From: GCA-016699975 sp964420045
GTDB taxonomy: Bacteria > Patescibacteriota > Minisyncoccia > Moranbacterales > UBA1568
Assembly: GCA_964420045.1 (NCBI GenBank)
Contig: CAYQPQ010000002.1
Location: 5,203-69,202, forward strand
Length of the DNA: 64,000 bases
Direction: 5' to 3'
Positions within the stretch are counted from its first letter, which is position 1. Every line of letters begins with the position of its first letter. The position numbers and the translations under genes were made by a program. Below the pieces are notes generated by a model that ran no database searches, had not been told where the DNA came from, and saw nothing but the letters and a program-made list of their open reading frames with translations. Below are positions 7,719-15,729 of this stretch, in pieces.

Positions 7719-8195
7719 TCACAAGCTTCCTTCCGAGAAATCAAACGACTTGAGCACATCGGCAATAGCCACAATCCCCACCATATGATCAGTACTGTCC
7801 ACCACCGGAAACACGCTCAGTCCCGTTTCTTTGAATTTTCCGACCAACTCTCGAAGAGGCATGTTTTCGGAAACCGTCTGACAGGGAACACTCATAATAT
7901 CTTTCGCTTTTGCCTGCATCAACCGATCCACCATCTCCCGACGACTGCCACTCATCTCACTCGCAACACGCATTTTCCGCATGAAGTCTATATACGAAGG
8001 CAAGTAGATATTCGACGAATCCTTCGTAAAAAAGTCTGTCTCCGTAATGATACCGGATATTTTCCCGGCATCCAAAACGGGAACACCGTGAATCCGATGT
8101 TCCGTGAGAAGCGACGCCACTCTTTGCAACGGCTCTTCCAGTCCAACGGAAATGACCGACACGGTCATGATATCCTTCACAACAGAATTATTCAT
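7719..8195 (-). CDS. CBS-pair domain protein
   Basis: A 158-residue protein made of two CBS motifs: VVKDIMTVSVISVGLEEPL...GIITETDFF (about 4-60) and KAKDIMSVPCQTVSENMPL...GIVAIADVL (about 95-152). CBS pairs bind adenine nucleotides and act as energy or ligand sensors. No catalytic domain is fused, so the target is unknown. The frame is open to 8243, but the ATG at 8195 (MNNSVVKDIM) gives the usual family start. Confidence 0.88.
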   Translation of the reverse strand: MNNSVVKDIMTVSVISVGLEEPLQRVASLLTEHRIHGVPVLDAGKISGIITETDFFTKDSSNIYLPSYIDFMRKMRVASEMSGSRREMVDRLMQAKAKDIMSVPCQTVSENMPLRELVGKFKETGLSVFPVVDSTDHMVGIVAIADVLKSFDFSEGSL

Positions 8196-8358
8196 ACTCT
8201 GTCTACAGAAAAAGAATAGAGACGCTCTTCTCCGAAAAAGCACTTTCAGTATAAATCATTCTTCTCATATCCGCAAAAAGGAACAATGTCATTCCTGTCA
8301 ACATGCAGAGCACACCGCTCCTCTTTACAAGAAATCGGAAAAAGACTCTTATGAAAGT

Positions 8359-10440
8359 ATGCTTTCCTACCAAACAGCCATTTCGGCTCTCCCGACAATT
8401 CAAAAGACCTTCGTCTCAAAATTTGCAACGCTCGGCCTATATACCGTTCGAGATCTCTTGTTTCATATTCCCTCGCGATACGAAGATTTCTCACGCATAC
8501 AACTCATCGCCAGCGCCGTCGAAGAAGAAAAAACCACATTTGAAGGAACCGTCGCGCCGTTTCGAGAGAAAAAGACATGGAAACGACGCCTCACCATATT
8601 CGAAACCGAGTTGACCGACGACTCGGGAACGATTCGCCTCGTCTGGTTCAATCAGAAACTCGTCGCCGGGAGCCTGCTCCCAGGAACACGCATTCGCGTC
8701 TCCGGAAAGGTCTCGAGCGATCGCGACGGACTCGTGATGGTTTCCCCCGCATTCGAACGCGCGAATCGCCGCCCGACACACACTGCGCGCCTCGTTCCTA
8801 TCTATCCGGAAACCTACGGACTCACCTCAAAATTCATCCGCTGGCAAATCGAAACACTCTTCGAGAAAAAAATTGGCGTGCCAGATCCGCTGCCGCAGTC
8901 GCTCGTCGACAAACTTCACCTCCCGACACTTCCGCGCGCCCTCCGCATGATTCACTTTCCCGAATCTCCGGACGAAGTGGAAATCGCCCGAAAGCGACTC
9001 GCTTTCGATGACATGTTTCTCGCTCAACTCAAAAGCCTCGAGCTAAAATCGATCTGGAAACAATCGTCCGCCCTTCCCTTTCCGAGAGACACGAATTTCC
9101 TTGCGGAAAGCGCGTCCTATTTTCCCTTTTCACTTACCGCCGCACAAACGAAAGCCACGGAAGAAATTCTCGATGATCTTGCCAAAAGCATACCGATGAA
9201 CCGTCTCGTCAACGGCGACGTCGGTTCCGGGAAAACTGCCGTTGCCATACTTGCAGCGCTTCGAGTGGCGCACGACGGATTTCAAGTTGCGCTGCTTGCA
9301 CCGACAGAAGTGCTCGCCCGACAACATTTTGAAACCCTCTCGACACACTTATCGCACGCGCCATTTCAAATCGCCCTCCTGACGCGTTCTTCACAGATAC
9401 TCGCTACAGAAACCGTCGCCAAGGAAACCCTCAAGAACGCTATAAAGAGCGGGCTCGCAAGCATCATTATCGGCACGCATGCACTGCTTCAAGAAGACGT
9501 GTCGTTTCGAAACCTCGCTTTGGTTATCGTCGACGAACAACATCGCTTCGGCGTTTCCCAGCGAGCCGCACTCCAAGAAGCGACGAGACATTCGAAGGAC
9601 GGAATGCCTAAGACAACGCCGCACCTCCTCACACTGACCGCAACACCGATACCGCGCACCCTTGCTATCACATTCCTCGGCAATCTCGACATCTCTGTGC
9701 TCGACGAGATGCCAAAAAATCGCCTCCCTGTCATTACGAAAATAGCCGCAACACGCGACGCACGAGAAACCGTCTTTCGATTCGCTCGGCAAGAAATAAG
9801 AAAGGGTCGACAAATCTTCATTATCCTACCCCTCGTCGAAGAATCGGCAACGCTCTCCGAAGTCAAAGCCGCCAAAACCGAGCACGAGAAACTCTCCGCA
9901 AAGGTATTTCCCGAATACTCCGTTGGATTGCTCTACGGAAAAATGAAATCCTCCGACAAAGAAAACGTTATGCGTGACTTCAAAGAAGGAAGATTGCATG
10001 TCCTCGTTTCGACCTCCGTTGTCGAGGTGGGCGTCGACGTGCCAAATGCCACTGTCATGATTATCGAAAACGCCGACCGATTTGGACTCTCCCAACTCCA
10101 TCAATTTCGCGGACGCGTCGGGCGCGGGACACACCAATCCTATTGCTTCCTCCTTCCGGGAAAAAACAGCGCCAACGACCGTCTTGACGCTCTCGTCGAA
10201 AGCAACAACGGCTTTTTCCTTGCCGAGAAAGACCTCGAGATTCGCGGTCCGGGAGCCTTCTTCGGACTCCGACAGTCAGGCATCCCCGATATCGCCATGA
10301 GTCACCTCGGCAACGCCCGACTCATCAAAATCGCCCACGATGAAGCAGAAGCGCTTCTCCTCGAAGATCCAGTGTTAGAGCATCATCCTTATCTTCGTGC
10401 TGCCCTCGCCGAGATGACCGAGAACGTGCACATGGAGTAA
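8359..10440 (+). CDS. recG: ATP-dependent DNA helicase RecG
   Basis: A 693-residue branch-migration helicase that remodels stalled forks and Holliday junctions. The N-terminal wedge/OB domain is followed by a superfamily 2 core: Walker A GDVGSGKT (about 285), Walker B/DExH as VDEQHRFGV (about 391), motif III TATPIPRT, and the C-terminal QLHQFRGRVGRG and DLEIRGPG motifs typical of RecG. The open frame reaches 8104, but the upstream part is antisense to the CBS gene; ATG 8359 (MLSYQTAIS) gives normal length. Divergent from the CBS gene and convergent with the O-antigen ligase gene. Confidence 0.95.
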   Translation: MLSYQTAISALPTIQKTFVSKFATLGLYTVRDLLFHIPSRYEDFSRIQLIASAVEEEKTTFEGTVAPFREKKTWKRRLTIFETELTDDSGTIRLVWFNQKLVAGSLLPGTRIRVSGKVSSDRDGLVMVSPAFERANRRPTHTARLVPIYPETYGLTSKFIRWQIETLFEKKIGVPDPLPQSLVDKLHLPTLPRALRMIHFPESPDEVEIARKRLAFDDMFLAQLKSLELKSIWKQSSALPFPRDTNFLAESASYFPFSLTAAQTKATEEILDDLAKSIPMNRLVNGDVGSGKTAVAILAALRVAHDGFQVALLAPTEVLARQHFETLSTHLSHAPFQIALLTRSSQILATETVAKETLKNAIKSGLASIIIGTHALLQEDVSFRNLALVIVDEQHRFGVSQRAALQEATRHSKDGMPKTTPHLLTLTATPIPRTLAITFLGNLDISVLDEMPKNRLPVITKIAATRDARETVFRFARQEIRKGRQIFIILPLVEESATLSEVKAAKTEHEKLSAKVFPEYSVGLLYGKMKSSDKENVMRDFKEGRLHVLVSTSVVEVGVDVPNATVMIIENADRFGLSQLHQFRGRVGRGTHQSYCFLLPGKNSANDRLDALVESNNGFFLAEKDLEIRGPGAFFGLRQSGIPDIAMSHLGNARLIKIAHDEAEALLLEDPVLEHHPYLRAALAEMTENVHME

Positions 10441-10502
10441 CGCTTGCCACAAACCAATTCGCCTCTTCGATCTCACCTCCTTGCCAACACGGATTCCAAA
10501 AA

Positions 10503-12002
10503 TCAAATCCTCCAAACTGACCCGACACGCGCATCCATCCGTGTACATACTCCAAGAAGAAGCCCGAGAAACATCATGCCGAAGTGTCCGCTCCACAGCC
10601 AGTGGTCGAGCAAAAGCATGGGAAGAAGGGTACAGAAAATCGCCATCGAAAGAGCATTTCTTCTCTTCCATGCGGAGACAAACCAGCACAAGAGAGGCAG
10701 AGCAAACAACACGAATCCGACCGCGCCAAGCTCAGCAAATACCAGGACCGGCACCATATGCACCGGCTGAAACGCACCGACAAATGTTCCAGCGCTCGGG
10801 AGACGCTCCCGCGTAAATGCCGTAAAATTTCCGCCGCCGACGCCAAGAACCAGGTGCTCGCGTATCACCGAGAGCGCCTGCTCAAAATAAAGCGCCCGAT
10901 CTGAAAGCGACCCTTCACGCGCAAGTGTTCCTTCCGAAAAGCGACTCAATGCAATATCGCAAACAAGAAAGAAAGCAATAGAGAAAGAAAGAATCACAAT
11001 AACTACGCTGCTCACCCATCCCATTCCGTCATTCCCGCGCCTGCCTGCCGGTAGGCATGGAAGGCGGGAATCCAGATACCGCAAGACTCCAGACAAATTG
11101 AAACGGGATTTTCTCGGAAAATTATCGACACTATCAACCGTCGAAAGGCACGTTTCGGGAAAGTTTTCTCTTGGAACATCCGAGTCTTGGTAAAGCGTAG
11201 ATTCCCGCCTTCGCGGGAATGACGAGAAAAGAGAGTGCTTCAGACATCGAGTCAAACCCAGAAGCAGCACTCCCATCCCCAAGAGAAGCCCCATCCACCC
11301 GCTTCGAGAAAAGGTAAACACAAGCGCAAAGCTCATCAGAGCCGTCATCCCCAAAAATACAGCTCTCGAAGAGACTCGCTTCGCCGTCACCGAAAGCCAT
11401 ACACCAAACAGCATGGCAACCGCCAGCGCGCCTCCGAGCACATTTGGGTGTTCAAACCCGCCATACGCACGGAGGAATCGCCCGCCCTCGGTTTTCAAAA
11501 CAAACGTCCCCCATCGCGCCGGATCATGCTCCGCGATGCCAAGCAGTGTCGAAGGTGCGATATATTGCCCTGCCCACTGCGAAAGCGCGAGACTTGCTTG
11601 AATCGACATCGAGAGGAGAAAAATAGAGATCGTCTTCCGCATCGAAACGTCACTATATCGCGCAAGCACAAAGGCAAGCGTCATGAGAAATATTCTCCAC
11701 GCAGAAATAAGTGCAAGACTCGCATCGATCGACCAGAGAGAAGAAAGAAGCGCCCACAGGAAAAATACGCCAAGCAGAAGCAACACGCGGTCACGAACAA
11801 CAACTCGCCACACCTCCCGTTTCGTTCCAAAAACAAAAAACAGAGCACACAAAAGAAGTGCCACATCCGACACATATGTCCCAAGCGTCGCATATTGCCA
11901 TTTCTCCCCACTCACAAATACCTCCCGCACTATCCACACCGTCTGCCACGGAAGGAGAAAGACAAACGCATACCACAAAAATTGTCGCCCCGATTTCAAC
12001 AT
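10503..12002 (-). CDS. O-antigen ligase / Wzy-type polymerase family membrane protein
   Basis: A 499-residue integral membrane protein with about ten or more hydrophobic segments and the Wzy_C-type loop (VLGVGGGNFTAFTRERLPSA, about 385-405). Family members attach or polymerise surface glycans at the outer face of the cytoplasmic membrane. Residues about 257-325 are not part of the family fold: they come from a 196-bp palindromic element (11028-11223) inserted in frame, with FPRRRES and LPAGRRG signatures. ATG 12002 (MLKSGRQFLWYAF) is preferred over the longer frame starting at 12050. Ligand is unknown. Confidence 0.85.
   Translation of the reverse strand: MLKSGRQFLWYAFVFLLPWQTVWIVREVFVSGEKWQYATLGTYVSDVALLLCALFFVFGTKREVWRVVVRDRVLLLLGVFFLWALLSSLWSIDASLALISAWRIFLMTLAFVLARYSDVSMRKTISIFLLSMSIQASLALSQWAGQYIAPSTLLGIAEHDPARWGTFVLKTEGGRFLRAYGGFEHPNVLGGALAVAMLFGVWLSVTAKRVSSRAVFLGMTALMSFALVFTFSRSGWMGLLLGMGVLLLGLTRCLKHSLFSSFPRRRESTLYQDSDVPRENFPETCLSTVDSVDNFPRKSRFNLSGVLRYLDSRLPCLPAGRRGNDGMGWVSSVVIVILSFSIAFFLVCDIALSRFSEGTLAREGSLSDRALYFEQALSVIREHLVLGVGGGNFTAFTRERLPSAGTFVGAFQPVHMVPVLVFAELGAVGFVLFALPLLCWFVSAWKRRNALSMAIFCTLLPMLLLDHWLWSGHFGMMFLGLLLGVCTRMDARVGSVWRI
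11028..11223. repeat. Composite palindromic element inside the O-antigen ligase gene
   Basis: The element begins with GTCATTCCCGC and ends with GCGGGAATGAC. Each end forms its own hairpin (11031-11071 and 11201-11220). The left hairpin loop contains a second palindrome, CCTGCCTGCCGGTAGGCA (11040-11057), the same as in the tRNA-like repeats at 4773-4974. The host reading frame stays open across the whole element. Confidence 0.85.
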
Positions 12003-12076
12003 AGCGCCAGCATAGCACTCGCCCCACCCCTTCGTCATTCCTTCAAGCAAACAAAAAAGCCTCCAATAGAGACTTC

Positions 12077-12120
12077 AAAAAAATCAAGGGCGGATGGAGG
12101 TTTATTTCCACACCCGCCCT
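12077..12120 (-). terminator. Terminator of the lipoprotein gene
   Basis: On the minus strand AGGGCGGG...CCGCCCT forms a stem, followed by TTGATTTTTTT, 8 bp beyond the lipoprotein stop codon. Nearly the same sequence occurs at 12636-12679. Confidence 0.8.
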
Positions 12121-12127
12121 GCCAACA

Positions 12128-12610
12128 TTATCGGAACTGAACGCAGTCACCGGGATCTATCCCGGTTTGCAAGAATACCGCTCCGCGCGCAGCCGCCGTT
12201 TCCCTATCTTTTGAGACGATTTCCGTCGGAACGAGAGCGTCTCCCTGAACCAGGAAAACACGCCACCCTTGCTTCGCACGATGAATCCTCGCATACCGGG
12301 AACCTTCGGTTCCCGGACCTATAGTGCCGAGCGAAACAAACGAAATGGCTCCGGTCACCCACCCGAAATTTGGATTGTACGCCAGCTCGCCGCGATGTGG
12401 GAAATAAAATACCTTCCCATACCTCTCGTATGGTTCCCCGCTTTCAGACATCCCGCCTACGGAAACATACGTTTCCACCATACAGGTATCGCGATGGACA
12501 ACCATATCCACCGAACGCGTCACTGTCACATCCCTCGACGTCGGAATCCCCGCACAGCCGACAAGAAAGAGCAAGCTCACAGCAAACAACAAACCACAAA
12601 AATTCTTCAT
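12128..12610 (-). CDS. Lipoprotein of unknown function
   Basis: A 160-residue protein with a classic lipoprotein signal: MKNFCGLLFAVSLLF then lipobox LVGCAG, so Cys about 19 would be lipidated by the Lgt encoded at 36616. The mature part has no family I recognise; it contains CMVETYVSVGGMSESG and a C-terminal GIDPGDCVQF, giving two further Cys. GGAGG lies 5 nt before ATG 12610, which decides the start against the longer open frame. Confidence 0.78.
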   Translation of the reverse strand: MKNFCGLLFAVSLLFLVGCAGIPTSRDVTVTRSVDMVVHRDTCMVETYVSVGGMSESGEPYERYGKVFYFPHRGELAYNPNFGWVTGAISFVSLGTIGPGTEGSRYARIHRAKQGWRVFLVQGDALVPTEIVSKDRETAAARGAVFLQTGIDPGDCVQFR

Positions 12611-12635
12611 CGCATCCTCCAATCTTTCGCTCTTC

Positions 12636-12679
12636 AAAAAAATCGGGGGCGAATGGAAATTTATTTCCACACCCGCCCC
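12636..12679 (-). terminator. Terminator-like hairpin upstream of the lipoprotein gene
   Basis: GGGGCGGG...CGCCCCC followed by GATTTTTTT on the minus strand, about 16 bp after the small ORF at 12695. It is a near-copy of the terminator at 12077. It would separate the small ORF from the lipoprotein gene or reduce read-through between them. Confidence 0.75.
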
Positions 12680-12694
12680 AATGAACAATCCTTT

Positions 12695-12889
12695 TCAGCG
12701 CTGTCGAAATCCATTCTGTCCCGGACGGATAATGGTCTTCATCCTGCGAACAGGAGGTTTTTTTGTGCCTCCTGACTGGTGACAAGCGCAGCCGGCATCA
12801 ACCCACCCGGCAACCGCTTTGATGTCAAAATCAGCAGAACTGCCAAACCCGGCACGTAACACAATCTTACCAGCTTCTTTTAAAAACAT
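12695..12889 (-). CDS. Small Cys-containing protein, unknown
   Basis: A 64-residue ORF starting MFLKEAGKIVLRAGFG. GGAGAG sits 8 nt before the ATG at 12889 (an ATG two codons earlier overlaps the ribosome site). The middle holds AVAGWVDAGCACHQSGG and the tail is basic. I recognise no family. Support is the ribosome site, a strong upstream promoter with a structured leader, and a terminator just downstream. Confidence 0.5.
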   Translation of the reverse strand: MFLKEAGKIVLRAGFGSSADFDIKAVAGWVDAGCACHQSGGTKKPPVRRMKTIIRPGQNGFRQR

Positions 12890-12943
12890 TGTCATTCTCT
12901 CCAGAATACAGATTTAGGAAGAAAGAATACAAAAAATTATTTG

Positions 12944-13018
12944 CCGATACGGCGGAGAAATTTCCACGGACAAATCAGAGACCTGAATCAACCGTAAAAT
13001 TCCTCTCCGCCGTATCGG
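12944..13018 (-). ncRNA. Leader RNA hairpin upstream of the small ORF
   Basis: CCGATACGGCGGAGA (12944-12958) and TCTCCGCCGTATCGG (13004-13018) are perfect 15-nt inverted arms around a 45-nt loop. In the minus-strand transcript the hairpin is followed by CAAATAATTTTTTG, so it could work as an attenuator or the end of a short RNA. No known riboswitch class is recognised. Confidence 0.5.
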
Positions 13019-13047
13019 GTGAATTGTCAAAGATCTGCACAACCGGA

Positions 13048-13076
13048 ATAGTAGCATATCGCCTCTGTTTTGTCAA
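13048..13076 (-). promoter_or_regulatory. Strong promoter reading into the hairpin leader
   Basis: On the minus strand TTGACA (13071-13076) and TACTAT (13048-13053) are 17 bp apart, and TGC immediately before the -10 makes it extended. Start near 13041. Confidence 0.75.
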
Positions 13077-13102
13077 TAACATTGGACAAGTGGCGCACAC
13101 AA

Positions 13103-13134
13103 CATAAAAACGGCTCTTTTAAGTCGTTTTTATG
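13103..13134. terminator. Terminator after typA
   Basis: CATAAAAACGGCT and AGTCGTTTTTATG form a 13-bp stem (one G-U pair on one strand) with a short loop, 22 bp after the typA stop. The T run lies in the arm. Confidence 0.7.
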
Positions 13135-13156
13135 AAACAAACACGATGTACACTCT

Positions 13157-14947
13157 TTATTTGCCTTTCCTCCCTGCTTTCACTCTATCGTTTTCGGTGA
13201 GGTACTGTTTGCGAAGGCGGACATTTTCCGGGGTAATTTCGAGGTATTCGTCACCGGCCATCACTTCGAGTCCGCGTTCAATGGAGAGCGTCCACGGCGG
13301 CGTGAGCTGGATCGCATCGTCCGATCCCGAGGCGCGCATATTGGTAAGTTGCTTGCCCTTGGTCGGATTGACACTCATATCATCGCCCTTCGAGGCATTG
13401 CCGATCACTTGCCCCTCATATACATCCGTGCCGGCGCCGATATAGAGTACGCCACGCTCCTGCAAATTCCAGAGCGAGAAGCCAAGCGCCTTCCCAGTCG
13501 CCATCGAAATCATCGAGCCGACGCCGCGGTGCTCGATATCACCCACATGCGGACGAAATTCCAAGAACCGAGAAGAAAGAATGCCTTCGCCCTTCGTATC
13601 GACGGTAAACTGCCCGCGATACCCCAAGAGTCCTCGAGTCGGGATTTCAAAGAGAAGTCGCGAATCATTGCCTTGCCCCTGCCTCATGTCCATCATAATG
13701 CCCTTCCGCTTCCCCATGCGCTCGATGACCGCGCCGGTATATTCCGTCGGCACATCCACTGTCACCTCTTCAAACGGCTCGCACTTCTTGCCGTCGATTT
13801 CCTTCATAATAACCTTCGGCTGAGACACCTGGCATTCATAGCCTTCGCGCCGCATCGTCTCCAAGAGAATAGCAATGTGAAGCTCGCCACGCCCCGACAC
13901 CAAGAAATGCTCGCCCGAATCAAAGTCGATTTTCAGTCCCACGTTTATCTCAAGCTCTCGGCGCAAACGCTCACGAATCTGCTCGCGCGTCACAAATTTC
14001 CCTTCCCGACCGGCAAAGGGCGAGTCGTTCACCAGAAAATGCAGCGTGATCGTCGGCTCATCAATCGCAATCGATGGCAGGCTTTCCACTTCCTTAGTGT
14101 GCGCAATCGTATCGCCGATATACACATCGGCAATACCGGCAATCAGTGCGATATCGCCCGCCGACACGTCCGCCGATTCTTCGCGATTCATGCCGCGAAA
14201 GGTAAAAATTTTGGTAATGCGCCCCGAAGAAACTTCCCCCGTCGGCTTTTTCGCGTAGACCGTATCGCCCACCTTCGCCGAACCCTCATAGACACGACAG
14301 ATGGCAAGTCGCCCGAGGAAATTGTCATAACCCAGATTAAAAGGCTGGGCTCGAAACGGCGACGCCGTATCCTGTCCCGCCGCCGGCACCGCCTCGAGCA
14401 CTGTATCGAGAAGCGGCGAGAGATCCATCGATTCGTCCGCCATATCTCGTTTCGCAATGCCCTGCTTCGCAATCGCATAGACCGTCTTGAACTCCAATTG
14501 CTCGTCCGTCGCCCCAAGATCGAGAAACAGCTCAAACACCTGATCGAGCACCCACTCGACGCGCGCCGCCGGCTTGTCTATCTTGTTCACCACGACAATC
14601 GGCTTCAATCCGAGTTCGAGCGACTTTTTGAGCACAAATCGCGTCTGCGGCATCGGACCCTCCTGAGCATCAACCACCAAGAGAACTGAGTCGATCGAGC
14701 GAAGCACGCGTTCCACCTCGCTCCCGAAGTCCGCATGCCCCGGCGTATCGACGATATTGATCTTCGTGTCCTTGTAGAACAGCGCCGCGTTTTTGGAATA
14801 AATAGTGATGCCCCGTTCCTGTTCGAGCGCATTCGAATCCATACTCGCCCCCTCTTCGGTCATCCCCGTCTGGCGCATCAAGGCATCGGTCAGGGTCGTC
14901 TTCCCGTGATCGACGTGCGCGATAATAGCAATATTGCGAATGTCCAT
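13157..14947 (-). CDS. typA: Ribosome-associated GTPase TypA/BipA
   Basis: A 596-residue translational GTPase. G1 AHVDHGKT (about 10-17), switch II DTPGHADF, G4 NKID (about 127-130) and the EF-G-like domains 3 and 5, plus the BipA-specific C-terminal domain, are all present. It binds the ribosome under stress and assists 50S assembly. ATG 14947 (MDIRNIAIIAHVDHGKT) matches the family start; a GTG three codons earlier is also open. It has its own promoter and terminator. Confidence 0.97.
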   Translation of the reverse strand: MDIRNIAIIAHVDHGKTTLTDALMRQTGMTEEGASMDSNALEQERGITIYSKNAALFYKDTKINIVDTPGHADFGSEVERVLRSIDSVLLVVDAQEGPMPQTRFVLKKSLELGLKPIVVVNKIDKPAARVEWVLDQVFELFLDLGATDEQLEFKTVYAIAKQGIAKRDMADESMDLSPLLDTVLEAVPAAGQDTASPFRAQPFNLGYDNFLGRLAICRVYEGSAKVGDTVYAKKPTGEVSSGRITKIFTFRGMNREESADVSAGDIALIAGIADVYIGDTIAHTKEVESLPSIAIDEPTITLHFLVNDSPFAGREGKFVTREQIRERLRRELEINVGLKIDFDSGEHFLVSGRGELHIAILLETMRREGYECQVSQPKVIMKEIDGKKCEPFEEVTVDVPTEYTGAVIERMGKRKGIMMDMRQGQGNDSRLLFEIPTRGLLGYRGQFTVDTKGEGILSSRFLEFRPHVGDIEHRGVGSMISMATGKALGFSLWNLQERGVLYIGAGTDVYEGQVIGNASKGDDMSVNPTKGKQLTNMRASGSDDAIQLTPPWTLSIERGLEVMAGDEYLEITPENVRLRKQYLTENDRVKAGRKGK

Positions 14948-15025
14948 AGGCGGCACAAAAAGTTAAGAGAAATGCGAGCGACGAAGAGCCAACAAAAAAC
15001 GGCTCCCGCCGCTCGAAGTCTTGAC

Positions 15026-15054
15026 AGACTACCAAATAAAAGAATATTTGTCAA
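15026..15054 (-). promoter_or_regulatory. Promoter of typA
   Basis: Minus-strand TTGACA (15049-15054) and TAGTCT (15026-15031) are 17 bp apart, with a start near 15019, 70 nt before the typA ATG. The -35 overlaps the T run of the upstream terminator. Confidence 0.55.
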
Positions 15055-15089
15055 AAAAATATCCCGAAGCGCATTGTACACTTCGGGAT
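15053..15089 (-). terminator. Terminator of the sensor-kinase-regulator operon
   Basis: ATCCCGAAG and CTTCGGGAT form a 9-bp perfect stem followed on the minus strand by ATTTTTTT. It lies downstream of the response-regulator gene. Confidence 0.85.
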
Positions 15090-15303
15090 CTTGGAAACCA
15101 ACCTTGCTGAACTCAAGAATCCGCTATCTCATAGACTATTGACAGTTATCAATACAGGAGAATTTCCCCAATACGTTCACGCATTCTCACGAAAACCTCT
15201 GATCGTCTATTGAACGAATGGGGCAGAATTGAGGGGCTAATAGTCACAAGCAGAGGGACTCGAAATGCCACGCGACTCGGCTTTATAGTTCGAAGAAACG
15301 CAG
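15090..15303. other. Intergenic stretch, nothing recognised
   Basis: These 214 bp between the terminator and the response-regulator stop codon hold no supported gene or RNA. A rightward ATG frame at 15210 is mostly antisense to the regulator and has no ribosome site. Confidence 0.5.
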
Positions 15304-15711
15304 TTATTTCAGAGAGGCAAGCGCTTTTCGAATGCGTTGCACCATATCAGGGAGCGAGATATTCGACTTCACGATATAGTCGAGTGCACCGAGCTCTTTG
15401 GCATGAGCGATATCCTTCCCTTGGCTCAAATTTGACATCACAACCACGCGAATATCCGACAATCCCGCATCCGCGCGAAGTTCTGAAAGCACCTGGAAAC
15501 CATCCTTGAGCGGAATCATAATATCAAGCAAGAGAACATCCGGCTTCCGATCGCGAATAGCGCGAAGCGCTTCTTCGCCATCCCGGGCAAGACTTACTTC
15601 AAACCCTTCCATGGCCAGTTTCCTCATATAAACATCGGATATAAACTCATCGTCTTCGACAATGAGAATATAGTGCGCAGTATCCGACGCATTCGTATGT
15701 TCAGCGCTCAT
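15304..15711 (-). CDS. Single-domain response regulator
   Basis: A 135-residue CheY-like receiver with no output domain. The acidic pair VEDDEF (about 18-22), phospho-acceptor Asp in LLLDIMIP (about 62), Ser/Thr in VMSNLS and the conserved Lys in YIVKSN are all present. It lies 18 bp after the histidine kinase stop, so it is most likely the phosphorylation target of that kinase and acts by protein-protein contact. Confidence 0.92.
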   Translation of the reverse strand: MSAEHTNASDTAHYILIVEDDEFISDVYMRKLAMEGFEVSLARDGEEALRAIRDRKPDVLLLDIMIPLKDGFQVLSELRADAGLSDIRVVVMSNLSQGKDIAHAKELGALDYIVKSNISLPDMVQRIRKALASLK

Positions 15712-15729
15712 AAAGAAACGTAAAGAATA

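Noticed and set aside
12889..13107. 72-codon rightward open frame across the hairpin
   Set aside because: It has no ribosome site, overlaps the inverted repeat and leftward promoter, and shows no family features.
13349..14689. 446-codon rightward open frame
   Set aside because: Antisense to typA, which is fully supported by conserved motifs.
15021..15054. Opposed TTGACA boxes suggesting a rightward promoter as well
   Set aside because: The rightward -10 at 17 bp is ATATTT and no rightward gene follows; only the typA promoter is kept.
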